A stretch of DNA of 64,000 nt, taken from assembly GCF_900163865.1 (NCBI RefSeq), contig NZ_FUKU01000030.1:124001-188000 (forward strand), written 5' to 3'. This DNA is from Sphingobacterium sp. JB170 (GTDB lineage Bacteria > Bacteroidota > Bacteroidia > Sphingobacteriales > Sphingobacteriaceae). The position numbers were made by a program, and so were the translations under genes. Position 1 is the first letter of the stretch, and each line of letters opens with the position of its first letter. Under the pieces are notes generated by a model that saw only the letters and a list, made by a program, of their open reading frames with translations, was not told the DNA's origin and searched no databases. Positions 17,614 to 27,210 of this stretch are shown here, one piece after another.

Positions 17614-20600
17614 ATGCAGTTGACAAAGTTAGAGATAAAAGGTTTTAAGAGTTTCGGTGATAAAATCACAATCAATTTCAATGAGGGCGTAACGGCAATC
17701 GTCGGGCCTAATGGCTGTGGTAAATCAAACGTTGTCGATGCGATCCGTTGGGTGCTGGGCGAGCAAAGTACGCGAACACTGCGCTCGGAAAAGATGGAAA
17801 ACATCATCTTCAATGGTACCGCAAACCGCAAACCCGCAAATTTGGCCGAAGTATCGCTCACTTTCGAGAATAACAACCAATTGTTACCGACGGAATTTTC
17901 GACGGTAACCATCACGCGTAAACTATACCGAAACGGAGACAGCGAGTACCGATTAAACGATGTGAAATGCCGCTTAAAAGACATCACCGACCTGTTCCTA
18001 GACACCGGTTTGGGAGCCGACACCTACTCCATCATCGAACTCAAGATGATTGACGAAATCATCAACAACAAAGATAACTCGCGCCGGAACCTTTTTGAAG
18101 AAGCTTCAGGTATATCCAAATATAAGGTCAGGAAGAAACAAACGCTCACCAAGCTAAAAGACACCGAAGGGGATTTATCGCGTGTGGATGACCTGCTATT
18201 TGAAATCAACAAAAACCTTAAGCAACTCGAGACACAAGCAAAAAAAGCGGATAAATACTTCTTGCTCAAAGATCAGTACCGTGAGGCAAGTATCGGCTTA
18301 ACCTATCACAAACTGGAAGCATTTAGTAGCGATCTAGAACGAATTAATAATCAGGAAGCCGAGCAACAAACGTTTTTAGAGCAAATAGGCACAAAAATTC
18401 AAGCCAACGAGCAGCAGCTCCACAGCTTGCGTAACGATATTTTGGCGAAAGAAAAGAATCTCGCTACCCAGCAAAAGAGCACCAATGAATACAGCAATAA
18501 GATTCGTAGCTATGAAGCAGATAAAAAGATTAAAAATGAGAAGCTACGCCATTTACAAGACAATGAAACGCGCTTAAACACGGAATTAACTTCCGATAAA
18601 GCACAAATTGAACACATCAACAGTACCCTTAAAAGACTAAACGAGGATCTATTCGAAGCACAAAGCTCCCTAGACATTTACTCCGAAGGTACCCAAAAGC
18701 ATGGCAGTGAACTTGAAGAGCTACGCGCCCAACAGCAAACCGCAAAATTAAAGCTCGACCAATATCAAAAAACGACGACTGACCTTCAAAACAACATCTA
18801 TAAGCTTGAAAAAGACATCGCCGTACTGAATATTCAAAAAGATGCCCTTCAGCAAGAGTCAGCGCGTACGTTGAGCGATAACAGCGCCAAAGAAGGTGAA
18901 CTTGGACAGTTCACCACGGCGGTCGACGCTTTAAAAGATCAAGTCGCGCAGCAACAGCAGCAATATGATCGCACGGTACAGGTGGAACAAGAGCTGCAGT
19001 CCAAGATTGAGAATAAAGAGCAAACACTTTCCGACGTACGTAGCCAGATAAATCGAGAGTCGCGTTTGGCTGATGCAAAGCAGAACGAGTATAATCTTAC
19101 AAAATCGCTCGTCGATAACCTTGAAGGCTTTCCAGAATCGATCAAATTTCTACGTAAAAATGCGGGATGGAAAAAATCCTATCCCCTATTCTCGGATATA
19201 CTTTTTTGTAAAGAAGAGTATCGTATAGCGATCGAAAATTATCTGGAACCGATCATGAATCACTACGTGGTGGAAAGTAAACAAGAGGCTATCCAGTCCA
19301 TCCAACTCCTGAGCGATGCGGCCAAGGGGCGCGCGAATTTCTTTGTGCTCGAGGCCGTAGAAAACGCGACTAAACTGCGAGAAACACCTCCCCGAAAAGA
19401 TTTAACTTCCGCATTAGATATCGTCACTGTTGACAAAAAATACAAAAACCTCTGTGAGCAGCTTTTAAGCAATGTCTTTATGCTTAATTCAGAATCTTCC
19501 GACGCTATTCACAACGAGTTTCCAACCGAGAATATCGTAATTCTACATCCTGAAGGTAAATTCTCCAAGACACGATTGGGCGTGAGTGGCGGATCGTTAG
19601 GACTATTTGAAGGCAAACGTATTGGACGGGCTAAAAACCTAGACAATTTAACCAAAGAAATCAAGACGCTCAATAAACTGGTTGAGAGCCTACAAAGTCA
19701 AGAAAACAACATCGTGGAAGAAATATCATCCCTTCGTCTTTCTTCACAAAAAGACCTCCTCGACGAATCACGAACAGTCTTGAATAGGCTCAACAATGAA
19801 TATATCTCGGTTAAAACCAAACAAGAACAATACCTGGCTTTTTTGAAAAATAGCGAAAACCGAAAAACTGACATCGAAAGTAACCTAACGGTCATCAACT
19901 ACGATCTCCAAAAATCGGAACCCGAACTCAGCGCATTAAAAGAGGAAAACCAATCTATCCAAACGCAATTACGGGAGTTGCAAGAAAGCTATCTTGACAT
20001 ATCCGAGCGTTATAACGAATTTTCGGCAATATTCAATCAAGAAAATATCCGCTTCCACCAACAACAAAACAAGCTTTCCGGTCTCCAAAAGGACTTGGAA
20101 TACCGTGAAAGTCAGCGAGAGGCTCTTGAAACACGAATCACAAGAAACAGTACAGAATATGACCAAATAAAAGCTGCGATGCTCGTGGCGGTACCGACCG
20201 AAGGACTCGACGACTCCGAACTAGTCGAGATGTATGCACAAAAAGAGATGCTCGAAAAAGCGCTCCAAGAGTTCGAAGAAGACTTTTACGCTTCGCGAAA
20301 ATTGATCAACGAACTCGAGGAAGAAACAACACAGTTGCGTCGAAATAAAGATCAACACGACTATCTACAAACCGAACTAAAAGATAAAAAGACAACATTG
20401 CAGTTGGAGTTAAACAGCTTAAAAGAGCGTTTGTCGGTCGAGTTTGACATTGATATAAACAACCTTTTACAAGAAAAGGCCCCAGAAATTATAGAATCGA
20501 AAGAGGCACTTACCTTGAAATGTAATAAACTGAAAAAACAACTTGACGGCTACGGATCGATTAATCCTATGGCAAAAGAAGCGTATGATGAAATTCAGGA

Positions 20601-21156
20601 ACGACACGATTTTATAACAAAAGAAAAGAACGATCTACTCGAAGCAAAAGCCTCGCTAATGACGACAATCAATGAAATTGACCAGTCTGCAAACGATAAG
20701 TTTATGAATGCGTTCAATACAGTCCGAGAAAATTTTGTACATGTATTCCGTTCGTTATTCAACGTGGAGGATTCTTGTGACATGGTACTTTCTGACCCCG
20801 CAAATCCGCTGGAATCGGACATCGATATCATTGCTCAGCCCAAAGGGAAACGGCCACTATCCATTAACCAGCTTTCTGGCGGTGAGAAAACATTAACTGC
20901 AACAGCCTTATTGTTTTCGCTATATCTCCTTAAACCAGCACCATTTTGCATCTTTGATGAGGTAGACGCTCCACTTGATGATACGAACATTGACAAATTC
21001 AATAATATCATAAAAGACTTCTCAAAAAATTCACAATTCATCATCGTGTCCCATAACAAGCGAACCATCGCAAGCACCCAGATAATTTATGGCGTTACAA
21101 TGGTTGAGCAAGGGATATCTCGGGTTGTGCCGGTTGATTTGCGAGATGTCGCTTAA
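17614..21156 (+). CDS. smc: chromosome segregation protein SMC
   Basis: ATPase that organises and segregates the chromosome. The N-terminal Walker A is GPNGCGKSN (31-39) in the start MQLTKLEIKGFKSFGDK. Long coiled coils (about 170-500 and 670-1020) flank a hinge (about 510-660). The C-terminal ABC signature LSGGEK begins near residue 1087 and Walker B (FCIFDEVDAPLD) has its glutamate near 1116. At 1180 residues it is full length. The frame is open from a GTG at 17578, but the ATG at 17614 gives the canonical N-terminus. A weak promoter-like TATTTTCG lies at 17571-17578. No scpA or scpB is adjacent. Confidence 0.96.
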   Translation: MQLTKLEIKGFKSFGDKITINFNEGVTAIVGPNGCGKSNVVDAIRWVLGEQSTRTLRSEKMENIIFNGTANRKPANLAEVSLTFENNNQLLPTEFSTVTITRKLYRNGDSEYRLNDVKCRLKDITDLFLDTGLGADTYSIIELKMIDEIINNKDNSRRNLFEEASGISKYKVRKKQTLTKLKDTEGDLSRVDDLLFEINKNLKQLETQAKKADKYFLLKDQYREASIGLTYHKLEAFSSDLERINNQEAEQQTFLEQIGTKIQANEQQLHSLRNDILAKEKNLATQQKSTNEYSNKIRSYEADKKIKNEKLRHLQDNETRLNTELTSDKAQIEHINSTLKRLNEDLFEAQSSLDIYSEGTQKHGSELEELRAQQQTAKLKLDQYQKTTTDLQNNIYKLEKDIAVLNIQKDALQQESARTLSDNSAKEGELGQFTTAVDALKDQVAQQQQQYDRTVQVEQELQSKIENKEQTLSDVRSQINRESRLADAKQNEYNLTKSLVDNLEGFPESIKFLRKNAGWKKSYPLFSDILFCKEEYRIAIENYLEPIMNHYVVESKQEAIQSIQLLSDAAKGRANFFVLEAVENATKLRETPPRKDLTSALDIVTVDKKYKNLCEQLLSNVFMLNSESSDAIHNEFPTENIVILHPEGKFSKTRLGVSGGSLGLFEGKRIGRAKNLDNLTKEIKTLNKLVESLQSQENNIVEEISSLRLSSQKDLLDESRTVLNRLNNEYISVKTKQEQYLAFLKNSENRKTDIESNLTVINYDLQKSEPELSALKEENQSIQTQLRELQESYLDISERYNEFSAIFNQENIRFHQQQNKLSGLQKDLEYRESQREALETRITRNSTEYDQIKAAMLVAVPTEGLDDSELVEMYAQKEMLEKALQEFEEDFYASRKLINELEEETTQLRRNKDQHDYLQTELKDKKTTLQLELNSLKERLSVEFDIDINNLLQEKAPEIIESKEALTLKCNKLKKQLDGYGSINPMAKEAYDEIQERHDFITKEKNDLLEAKASLMTTINEIDQSANDKFMNAFNTVRENFVHVFRSLFNVEDSCDMVLSDPANPLESDIDIIAQPKGKRPLSINQLSGGEKTLTATALLFSLYLLKPAPFCIFDEVDAPLDDTNIDKFNNIIKDFSKNSQFIIVSHNKRTIASTQIIYGVTMVEQGISRVVPVDLRDVA

Positions 21157-21230
21157 CCAGAAGCAAACCCTCACCTATTACCAGCAGCGGCAGACGTACA
21201 TAATTTTTAATTGCATAAAAGCAAATAAAT

Positions 21231-21733
21231 ATGAACGAGCAAAACGTGATAGAAAATGAGTTCGAAGCGATTATTCAACTGATCGGAATCAACCCCTATG
21301 TCTTGGTACCCCAGCAAATTCTAGACAGCATATTTAGCCAAGCAGGACGAAGTAAAAGCCCTATTGCTATTCGAGGAAAGATAAACGGGAAACCTTATCT
21401 GCAGCGTCTCGTTAAATATCGAGGGAATGGCGATTATACATCAATACCATCATGCTTAAAGATTCGCCAGAACGTATTGGGGAACGCGTACATTTAAGTA
21501 TAACCTTTAATCCTGCGCTACCGAAATTCACTTCACCTGTGCAATTTAAGAATGCCTTAGCGGAAAACCCACAAGCAAAGAAAGCTTTCGAAAATTTGCC
21601 ACCTTATTTACAAAAAGAAATCAATCGGTATTTGACAAACCTAAAAAGCCAAGCCAGTCTGGCCTCAAATACCGAGCGTGCCATCGCCTTTCTTTTAGGT
21701 AAGGGGAAATTTATCGGCAGGGAAAAGCCCTAA
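21231..21733 (+). pseudogene. frameshifted DUF1905/YdeI-type protein
   Basis: Two overlapping frames encode the two halves of one protein. The first (21231-21497) reads MNEQNVIENEFEAIIQLIG through LQRLVKYRG, then loses similarity. The second, open from about 21416 to 21733, carries EWRLYINTIMLKDSPERIGE and the C-terminal YdeI/OmpD-associated part ending GKGKFIGREKP. Joining them at the G run near 21423-21425 (one base missing) restores LVKYRG-EWRLYIN, the block expected in this family, and a product of about 167 residues. The gene is either disrupted or carries a sequencing error; the N-terminal product alone would lack half the fold. Confidence 0.75.
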
Positions 21734-21754
21734 CAAACAGCAGCAGTAATCGCC

Positions 21755-22999
21755 TTACCGCTCATCAGGAGCGGCCTCTTCCTTTTTAGTCCCTAGTCTC
21801 ATCAATGGTATGTTAAAAAAACAGACAACACCTACCAAAGCAATGAGCCCACCTAATACGACAAACATGTTCCCCACACCGAACCGGTCCGCTACCCATC
21901 CGGTACCTAAAAGTCCAATCACCGTTGGAATGACAACAATACTGAAATACATCGAAAAGACGCGTCCCATAACCTGGGGACGGACCTCCTCTTGAATTAC
22001 GGTCATAAAACAAGCGTTATATACCGCTGCTGCGATACCCGCAAGAGCTGTTAAAACGACATAAAAACTAAATGCTGTTGCGGGAATATACCCGGACAAT
22101 GACAACGAGATTCCCATAATTATATACATCACATTCATGAGAACAACTTTAGATAACGACGGCTTAAATATACCGATCAAACTCCCACCGACAAGCATGC
22201 CCACACCCCAAACAATTTCGACTACACTGATTTCGAACTTGCCACCATCAAAATGCTGTATGGTTAAAAGAGGAAACAGCACAGCGATCGGCATGATGCA
22301 AAAAGTAACCAACATAGAGAAAACGAAAAGCGAGACAAGCCCCTTGGTTCTAAAAATCTCTGAAAACCCACCACCGAGATCGGCCCACACCTGCCGAAAG
22401 CTACTTTTCACTTTAGAAGTGATAAAAGGGCTCGGAATATGAACGATCAACAAAGAGACGATCCCGAAAATTGCACCAGCAATATCGAGTAACAACACGT
22501 TACCAATAGGCATTAGTGTTATGGCCAGGGCACCTAGAGCAGGACCCGCAATTGATGAAACAGATTGAATCACTTGATTGATACCTGAAATACGCAACAA
22601 TTCTTCTTGAGGGGCAATCATCGGTATTGACGCTTGCATCGCAGGCATATGGAAAGCCGACCCTACCGAACGAAGTCCAAGCATGATATAGATTAACCAT
22701 AAATTCTCAAACCCGGCATAAAAGCTAATTGACATCGCTAGCGTGCATAGTGCTACAAATGCATCGGAAAATATCATCGTTTTCTTACGATCCCAACGGT
22801 CAATATAAACCCCTGCAAAGGGGCCAATGATTGCCGCAGGCAACATTCCTGCAATCGCACCATAAGCCAGTACCTGAGCTGATTCAAAATGTATGCTGAG
22901 CCATATAATAATCGCAAAGTTAACCGCTGAGCTGCTGACAAGGGATAAAAATTGTCCCACCCAAATAAATAAAAATTTTTTCTTCCAAGAATCTTGCAT
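21755..22999 (-). CDS. MFS transporter (enterobactin-exporter-like family)
   Basis: Inner-membrane major facilitator, 414 residues with about 12 helices. The N-terminal FLFIWVGQFLSLVSSSAVNF and the loop motif GVYIDRWDRKKT (between helices 2 and 3) are typical of the MFS_3/EntS-like group, which includes drug and siderophore exporters. The substrate is unknown. It is convergent with the frameshifted DUF1905 gene (21-bp gap). The 293 bp upstream holds a hairpin belonging to the hsp20 gene rather than a clear promoter. Confidence 0.88.
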   Translation of the reverse strand: MQDSWKKKFLFIWVGQFLSLVSSSAVNFAIIIWLSIHFESAQVLAYGAIAGMLPAAIIGPFAGVYIDRWDRKKTMIFSDAFVALCTLAMSISFYAGFENLWLIYIMLGLRSVGSAFHMPAMQASIPMIAPQEELLRISGINQVIQSVSSIAGPALGALAITLMPIGNVLLLDIAGAIFGIVSLLIVHIPSPFITSKVKSSFRQVWADLGGGFSEIFRTKGLVSLFVFSMLVTFCIMPIAVLFPLLTIQHFDGGKFEISVVEIVWGVGMLVGGSLIGIFKPSLSKVVLMNVMYIIMGISLSLSGYIPATAFSFYVVLTALAGIAAAVYNACFMTVIQEEVRPQVMGRVFSMYFSIVVIPTVIGLLGTGWVADRFGVGNMFVVLGGLIALVGVVCFFNIPLMRLGTKKEEAAPDER

Positions 23000-23232
23000 A
23001 GCGTAACAATGAAGCTGTATGTACGGGTATTAACTTATGTATTGATATAGTAGAACCTACCCTCGAAAGAAATTCGAAAGCCCGTAAGCAGCCCGCCAAG
23101 GGACGCCTACTCGTTTTGGAAACAAAATTAGTATATGATATTCATAATGGAACAAACCTACAAAATTTGTGGATCTATACAAAAAAAGACATACGCATAA
23201 AATAAACCCTCTGGCTTATAACCTCAGCCATT

Positions 23233-23270
23233 AAGAAAAAAAGAGTTCTCACCGCAGCGAAAACTCTTTT
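23233..23270 (-). terminator. rho-independent terminator of hsp20
   Basis: On the minus strand AAAAGAGTT (23270 to 23262) pairs with AACTCTTTT (23247 to 23239) and the T-run continues to 23236. It lies 23 bp after the hsp20 stop. Confidence 0.8.
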
Positions 23271-23292
23271 CCATCCTTAAAAACTCAAATCT

Positions 23293-23736
23293 TTATTTTA
23301 CTTCGATCAACCGTTTCGCAACAATTGCTTCTTCTTTTTTACCTACCGATAAAGTGAGTACCCCATCTTCATAAGTTGCATCAATACGTGTATAATCGAC
23401 GGATTCGGGCAAGGAGAATGAACGGATAAAAGATATATAACTAAACTCTTTTTTACTAAATACTTTGTCTTCACTTGCCTTATCTTCACCTTTGTCCACC
23501 GATACGGTAATCAAGTTTTTATCCACCTTGATGCTGAAATCAGATTTCTTTAAACCTGGAGCCGCCAGTTCAACCTTGTATGAAGACTCTTCTTCGGATA
23601 TATTTACCGCAGGAATACGTGTTACAAAACGTTCCGTGATAAATGAATCATTGAAAAAATTGTCAAAGATGCTGTTAATATGAGGATTAACTACATCTGA
23701 ATTTACTGTTTTTGTTGGAAATTTAATTAATGCCAT
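23293..23736 (-). CDS. Hsp20/alpha-crystallin family small heat shock protein
   Basis: ATP-independent holdase chaperone of 147 residues. The alpha-crystallin domain (about 45-135) includes ELAAPGLKKSDFSIKVDKN and the later DATYEDGVLTLSVGKKEE, close to the A-x-x-x-n-G-v-L motif. The C-terminal tail carries the VAKRLIEVK end with an I-x-V-type anchor. An AGGAGG Shine-Dalgarno lies 8 nt before the ATG, unusual here. Two GAC(A/G)TTTTGTCT boxes lie about 90-130 bp upstream. Confidence 0.95.
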   Translation of the reverse strand: MALIKFPTKTVNSDVVNPHINSIFDNFFNDSFITERFVTRIPAVNISEEESSYKVELAAPGLKKSDFSIKVDKNLITVSVDKGEDKASEDKVFSKKEFSYISFIRSFSLPESVDYTRIDATYEDGVLTLSVGKKEEAIVAKRLIEVK

Positions 23737-23744
23737 TTTTTATG

Positions 23745-23751
23745 TCCTCCT
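23745..23751 (-). promoter_or_regulatory. strong Shine-Dalgarno of hsp20
   Basis: AGGAGGA on the minus strand, 8 nt before the ATG at 23736. Few genes in this window have a Shine-Dalgarno; this one and rpsG are the clearest. Confidence 0.75.
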
Positions 23752-23821
23752 AATTTTTATGTTTTGTATGTGCTAGTTACTAATCAAATTACATACCTAA
23801 CGTAAATTAGTGAATTTTCCG

Positions 23822-23864
23822 GACATTTTGTCTGCAACAATTATATTAACATGACGTTTTGTCT
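23822..23864 (-). promoter_or_regulatory. paired GAC(A/G)TTTTGTCT boxes upstream of hsp20
   Basis: GACATTTTGTCT (23822-23833) and GACGTTTTGTCT (23853-23864) differ by one base and start 31 bp apart, on the upstream side of the minus-strand hsp20 gene. Each has a GAC...GTC inverted half-site. Candidate operator or stress-regulated promoter elements; no known binding protein is assigned. Confidence 0.45.
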
Positions 23865-23927
23865 CAATTAAACACCATTCCTATTTCGCGTTCGATATAC
23901 ACAAAAAATAAGATCCCGCGGCAAACT

Positions 23928-24293
23928 TTATTTTGCATAATGTAGAGACACTTCGGAATACGCAGAATCAACACCAAACGGTGGCGTCATTTTTCGAACG
24001 GTAATATCGATCTGATCGAGAAAATTATACTCTTCACGAACAAGTTCCAAAATTTCATCGGCGGCGGATTCCAAAAGCCTTCGCTCCTTAACCATGACAA
24101 GCGAAAGAATACGATAAAGTCCTTCGTAGTTCACCGTATTTACTAACTCGTCGGGACTGGAATTTCGGTAATCTAAACCAACTACAAGGTCCACAAAAAA
24201 TTCGTTTCCCAAGATACGCTCCTGTTTATAAAACCCAATTGGCGAAAAAAAACGTACCTGCTTGAGTGACACCTTTTGTCTGATTACCCCCAT
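23928..24293 (-). CDS. folB: dihydroneopterin aldolase
   Basis: Folate biosynthesis enzyme that converts 7,8-dihydroneopterin to 6-hydroxymethyl-dihydropterin, cytoplasmic. The 121 residues match the FolB layout: the VRFFSPIGFYKQERILGNEF start, the strand FFVDLVVGLDYR, a TVNYEGLYRI helix region, the LLESAADEI segment, and a C-terminal VRKMTPPFGVDS strand. No other folate gene is near. Confidence 0.92.
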   Translation of the reverse strand: MGVIRQKVSLKQVRFFSPIGFYKQERILGNEFFVDLVVGLDYRNSSPDELVNTVNYEGLYRILSLVMVKERRLLESAADEILELVREEYNFLDQIDITVRKMTPPFGVDSAYSEVSLHYAK

Positions 24294-24369
24294 AATACAA
24301 ACATAGCAAAAAATAGAAAATGTTAAAATTAATAACTAATATTGCTAATAATCAACAAACCCAACTATA

Positions 24370-25104
24370 ATGGTAACAAAAATAACATATACACTTGCAG
24401 CCATATTCATGAGCTCCTGTGCTATCGCCCAAACAGACTTCAAGCCTGAAGATACTGAATTTTACAGCCCAAAACCTCCAGTCGTTTCAATTACTTCAGG
24501 CGTACCGAGCGATGCTATTGCACTTTTTAATGGATCCAACTTAGACCAGTGGAAAAGCAGTAATGAAAACGGAGGACCCGCAGCGTGGACCATTGAAAAC
24601 AATGCATTAGTCGTAAAGCCAGGTGCTGGCGGTATAGAAACTAAGCAGGACTTCGAAGACTTTCAACTACACATCGAATGGAAAAGCCCAGATGTAATTA
24701 AAGGGGAAGGCCAAGGAAGAGGAAACAGTGGTATATTCCTACAAGGATTATACGAAGTTCAGGTCTTAGACAATAACAACAACCCGACCTATGTCAACGG
24801 CCAGGCGGGAAGTTTATATAAGCAAAGACCTCCGCTTGTTGAGGTTCACCCAGAAAAGGGCACTTGGCACAGCTACGACATCGTTTATAAAGCCCCGCGC
24901 TTCAATAAAGACGGCATGCTTATTAAGAAAGGAAATTTCACACTTCTGCACAACGGCGTAGTGGTGCAAAACAATACGCAGATTGAAGGTACCACGGAAT
25001 ATATTGGCCTTCCTAAATTAAATGCCCATGGAGCAGGACCAATCGCTCTGCAAGACCACGGCAACCCGGTGAGTTTTAAAAATATTTGGATACGTCCACT
25101 ATAA
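24370..25104 (+). CDS. 3-keto-disaccharide hydrolase family protein (DUF1080)
   Basis: Exported protein of 244 residues with a lectin/glucanase-like fold, in a family that includes 3-keto-glycoside hydrolases acting on sugars oxidised at C3; some members are just carbohydrate binding. A signal peptide covers about residues 1-20; MSSCAIAQ allows either signal peptidase I cleavage or lipid attachment at Cys17. Family features include DAIALFNGSNLDQWKS, the IEWKSPDVIKGEGQGRGNSG segment and a C-terminal HGNPVSFKNIWIRPL. It is monocistronic with a strong terminator. Confidence 0.88.
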   Translation: MVTKITYTLAAIFMSSCAIAQTDFKPEDTEFYSPKPPVVSITSGVPSDAIALFNGSNLDQWKSSNENGGPAAWTIENNALVVKPGAGGIETKQDFEDFQLHIEWKSPDVIKGEGQGRGNSGIFLQGLYEVQVLDNNNNPTYVNGQAGSLYKQRPPLVEVHPEKGTWHSYDIVYKAPRFNKDGMLIKKGNFTLLHNGVVVQNNTQIEGTTEYIGLPKLNAHGAGPIALQDHGNPVSFKNIWIRPL

Positions 25105-25112
25105 AACCAAAA

Positions 25113-25145
25113 AGCTACCTAGAAAATTGTTCTAGGTAGCTCTTT
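25113..25145 (+). terminator. terminator between the DUF1080 gene and asnB
   Basis: AGCTACCTAGAA (25113-25124) pairs perfectly with TTCTAGGTAGCT (25130-25141) around a 5-nt loop, followed by CTTT. The convergent asnB gene ends at 25180, so it may serve both strands. Confidence 0.8.
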
Positions 25146-25179
25146 CATTATCGGCCTGACGTAAAATTATGTTTGACCT

Positions 25180-26868
25180 TTACGCTGTTTGCGAGGTTTT
25201 TGTATAACTCTCGTTATGTACATTTAGTACCGCACGTCCAGAGGGATCATTTAGATTTTGAAATGAGGCATCCCAAGCTAAAGCCTCCGGTGTGCTACAA
25301 GCCACAGATTTCACAGAAGGCACCGTCTTTGCCGCCGTCTCAGAAGGAAAATAAGACTCAAAAATCGTTCTATAGAAATATTCCTCCTTATTTTTCGGTG
25401 TATTCACAGCAAACCGACTCGCAGCGACTTCAAATTCCGTGTCACTCACTTTTTCCGCAGCCTGCTCCTTAAGCACGTCAATCCAGCCGTATCCCACGCC
25501 GTCAGAAAATTGTTCTTTTTGTCGCCATGCGATACTTTGGGGAAGGTAATCTTCAAAAGCTTTGCGAAGAATCCATTTCTCCATACGTCCGTCTCTAATC
25601 ATTTTATCTTCGGGGTTGATTGTCATCGCGACGTCGATAAACTCTTTGTCTAGAAACGGAACGCGCCCCTCTACTCCCCATGCGGCCAACGATTTATTAG
25701 CTCTTAAGCAATCGTATAGATACAATTTATTCATTTTACGCACCGTCTCTTCGTGGAACTCCTGCGCATTCGGCGCCTTATGGAAATAAAGATATCCACC
25801 GAATAACTCATCAGATCCTTCACCTGAAAGCACCATTTTAATCCCCATTGATTTAATGACTCGCGCCAACAAATACATCGGTGTGGAAGCACGAATGGTC
25901 GTCACATCATAAGTTTCCAAATGATAAATCACATCGCGCACGGCATCCAATCCTTCTTGGATCGTAAAATTAATTTCATGATGAATCGTACCAATATGAT
26001 CTGCTGCTTTTTTCGCAGCGACTAAATCAGGTGCCCCCTTTAAACCTACCGCAAATGAATGCAGTTGTGGGTACCAAGCCTCTTCCTGCCCCCCTGATTC
26101 AATCCGCTTTGATGCAAACTTTTTCGTAACCGCCGCAATCACCGAAGAATCTAATCCGCCCGAGAGCAGCACGCCATAAGGCACATCCGACATCATTTGG
26201 CGTTGCACGGCATCTTCGAGTGCTTTACGTAGCTTTGCGATATCGGTTTTAGCGTCTTTTACAACTTGATAATGTGCCCAGTCGCGGATATACCACTTTT
26301 TAGGCTCCTGTCCTTCTGCACTATATAAATAATGCCCCGGAGGAAACTGCTCAATCTGCACGCAAAAACCTTCTAATGATTTCAGTTCTGAGGCGGCAAA
26401 GAGTTGCCCAGAAATATCTTTCCCGTAATATAGCGGAATAATCCCCATATGATCGCGAGCAATTAAATACGTGTCGTTGCGACCATCATAGAGCACAAAT
26501 CCAAATATCCCATTTAAATCCTCAAGAAAAGTGGGACCTTTCTCCAAGTATAAGGCAAGTATAACTTCGGAATCCGATAACGTGCTGAAATTATAATTAG
26601 GCAATAGCGTACGCAAATATTGATGATTATAAATCTCTCCATTGACAGCCAACACCACTTGCCCATCAGGACTAAATAAAGGTTGACTTCCAGATTTGGG
26701 ATCCACGATCGCTAAACGTTCATGCGCTAAAATCGCTTTTTCATTCGTATAGATACCGGACCAATCTGGCCCCCGATGCCTAATCCTTTTAGACATTTCT
26801 AACACCTGAGTCCTCAAAGGATCCAAAGACGTTGTGTTCAAATCAAAAGCGCCGACAATTCCACACAT
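25180..26868 (-). CDS. asnB: asparagine synthetase B, glutamine-hydrolysing
   Basis: Makes asparagine from aspartate, ATP and glutamine, cytoplasmic. The N-terminal nucleophile Cys2 (MCGIVGAFD) starts the glutamine amidotransferase domain (about 1-200), followed by the synthetase domain with the PP-loop LSGGLDSSV near residue 235 and the LSGEGSDELFGGY segment near residue 350. At 562 residues it is of typical length. It stands alone. Confidence 0.96.
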   Translation of the reverse strand: MCGIVGAFDLNTTSLDPLRTQVLEMSKRIRHRGPDWSGIYTNEKAILAHERLAIVDPKSGSQPLFSPDGQVVLAVNGEIYNHQYLRTLLPNYNFSTLSDSEVILALYLEKGPTFLEDLNGIFGFVLYDGRNDTYLIARDHMGIIPLYYGKDISGQLFAASELKSLEGFCVQIEQFPPGHYLYSAEGQEPKKWYIRDWAHYQVVKDAKTDIAKLRKALEDAVQRQMMSDVPYGVLLSGGLDSSVIAAVTKKFASKRIESGGQEEAWYPQLHSFAVGLKGAPDLVAAKKAADHIGTIHHEINFTIQEGLDAVRDVIYHLETYDVTTIRASTPMYLLARVIKSMGIKMVLSGEGSDELFGGYLYFHKAPNAQEFHEETVRKMNKLYLYDCLRANKSLAAWGVEGRVPFLDKEFIDVAMTINPEDKMIRDGRMEKWILRKAFEDYLPQSIAWRQKEQFSDGVGYGWIDVLKEQAAEKVSDTEFEVAASRFAVNTPKNKEEYFYRTIFESYFPSETAAKTVPSVKSVACSTPEALAWDASFQNLNDPSGRAVLNVHNESYTKTSQTA

Positions 26869-27210
26869 ATAATTCTACTTTAATAATGTTTGTTATGTTT
26901 CATTACAATTAACAGAACAAAGTAACCAATAATATAATTAAAATCATAACAATTTTTAACTTTTATTGAAAATGTAACAACAAAACCAATATTATATTAC
27001 AAATAAAACACAGAAAACACGATTACATTAACAAACGGACCCATAGAAACAGCAAAATAACCCTGTGGTCAGTAACTACCGTACCCCCCCGTTAAAAGTA
27101 TATAGATGCTCACAAAAAAGACCAAACACATTTATGAGTTTGGTCTTTTTTACCTCCTTAACACCTGAGCGAGGAACGCTCAGGCTATGGGAAAATACCA
27201 AAGTTAATCG
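26869..27210. other. 342-bp intergenic region between asnB and the ubiD-type gene
   Basis: The part next to asnB (to about 27060) is AT-rich and must hold the asnB promoter, but I find no exact TAnnTTTG on the minus strand. The part next to the ubiD-type gene holds its terminator. No gene is visible. Confidence 0.6.
27114..27151 (-). terminator. rho-independent terminator of the ubiD-type gene
   Basis: AAAAAAGACCAAAC (27114-27127) pairs perfectly with GTTTGGTCTTTTTT (27138-27151) around a 10-nt loop, so it would work on either strand. It lies 60 bp after the decarboxylase stop. Confidence 0.88.
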
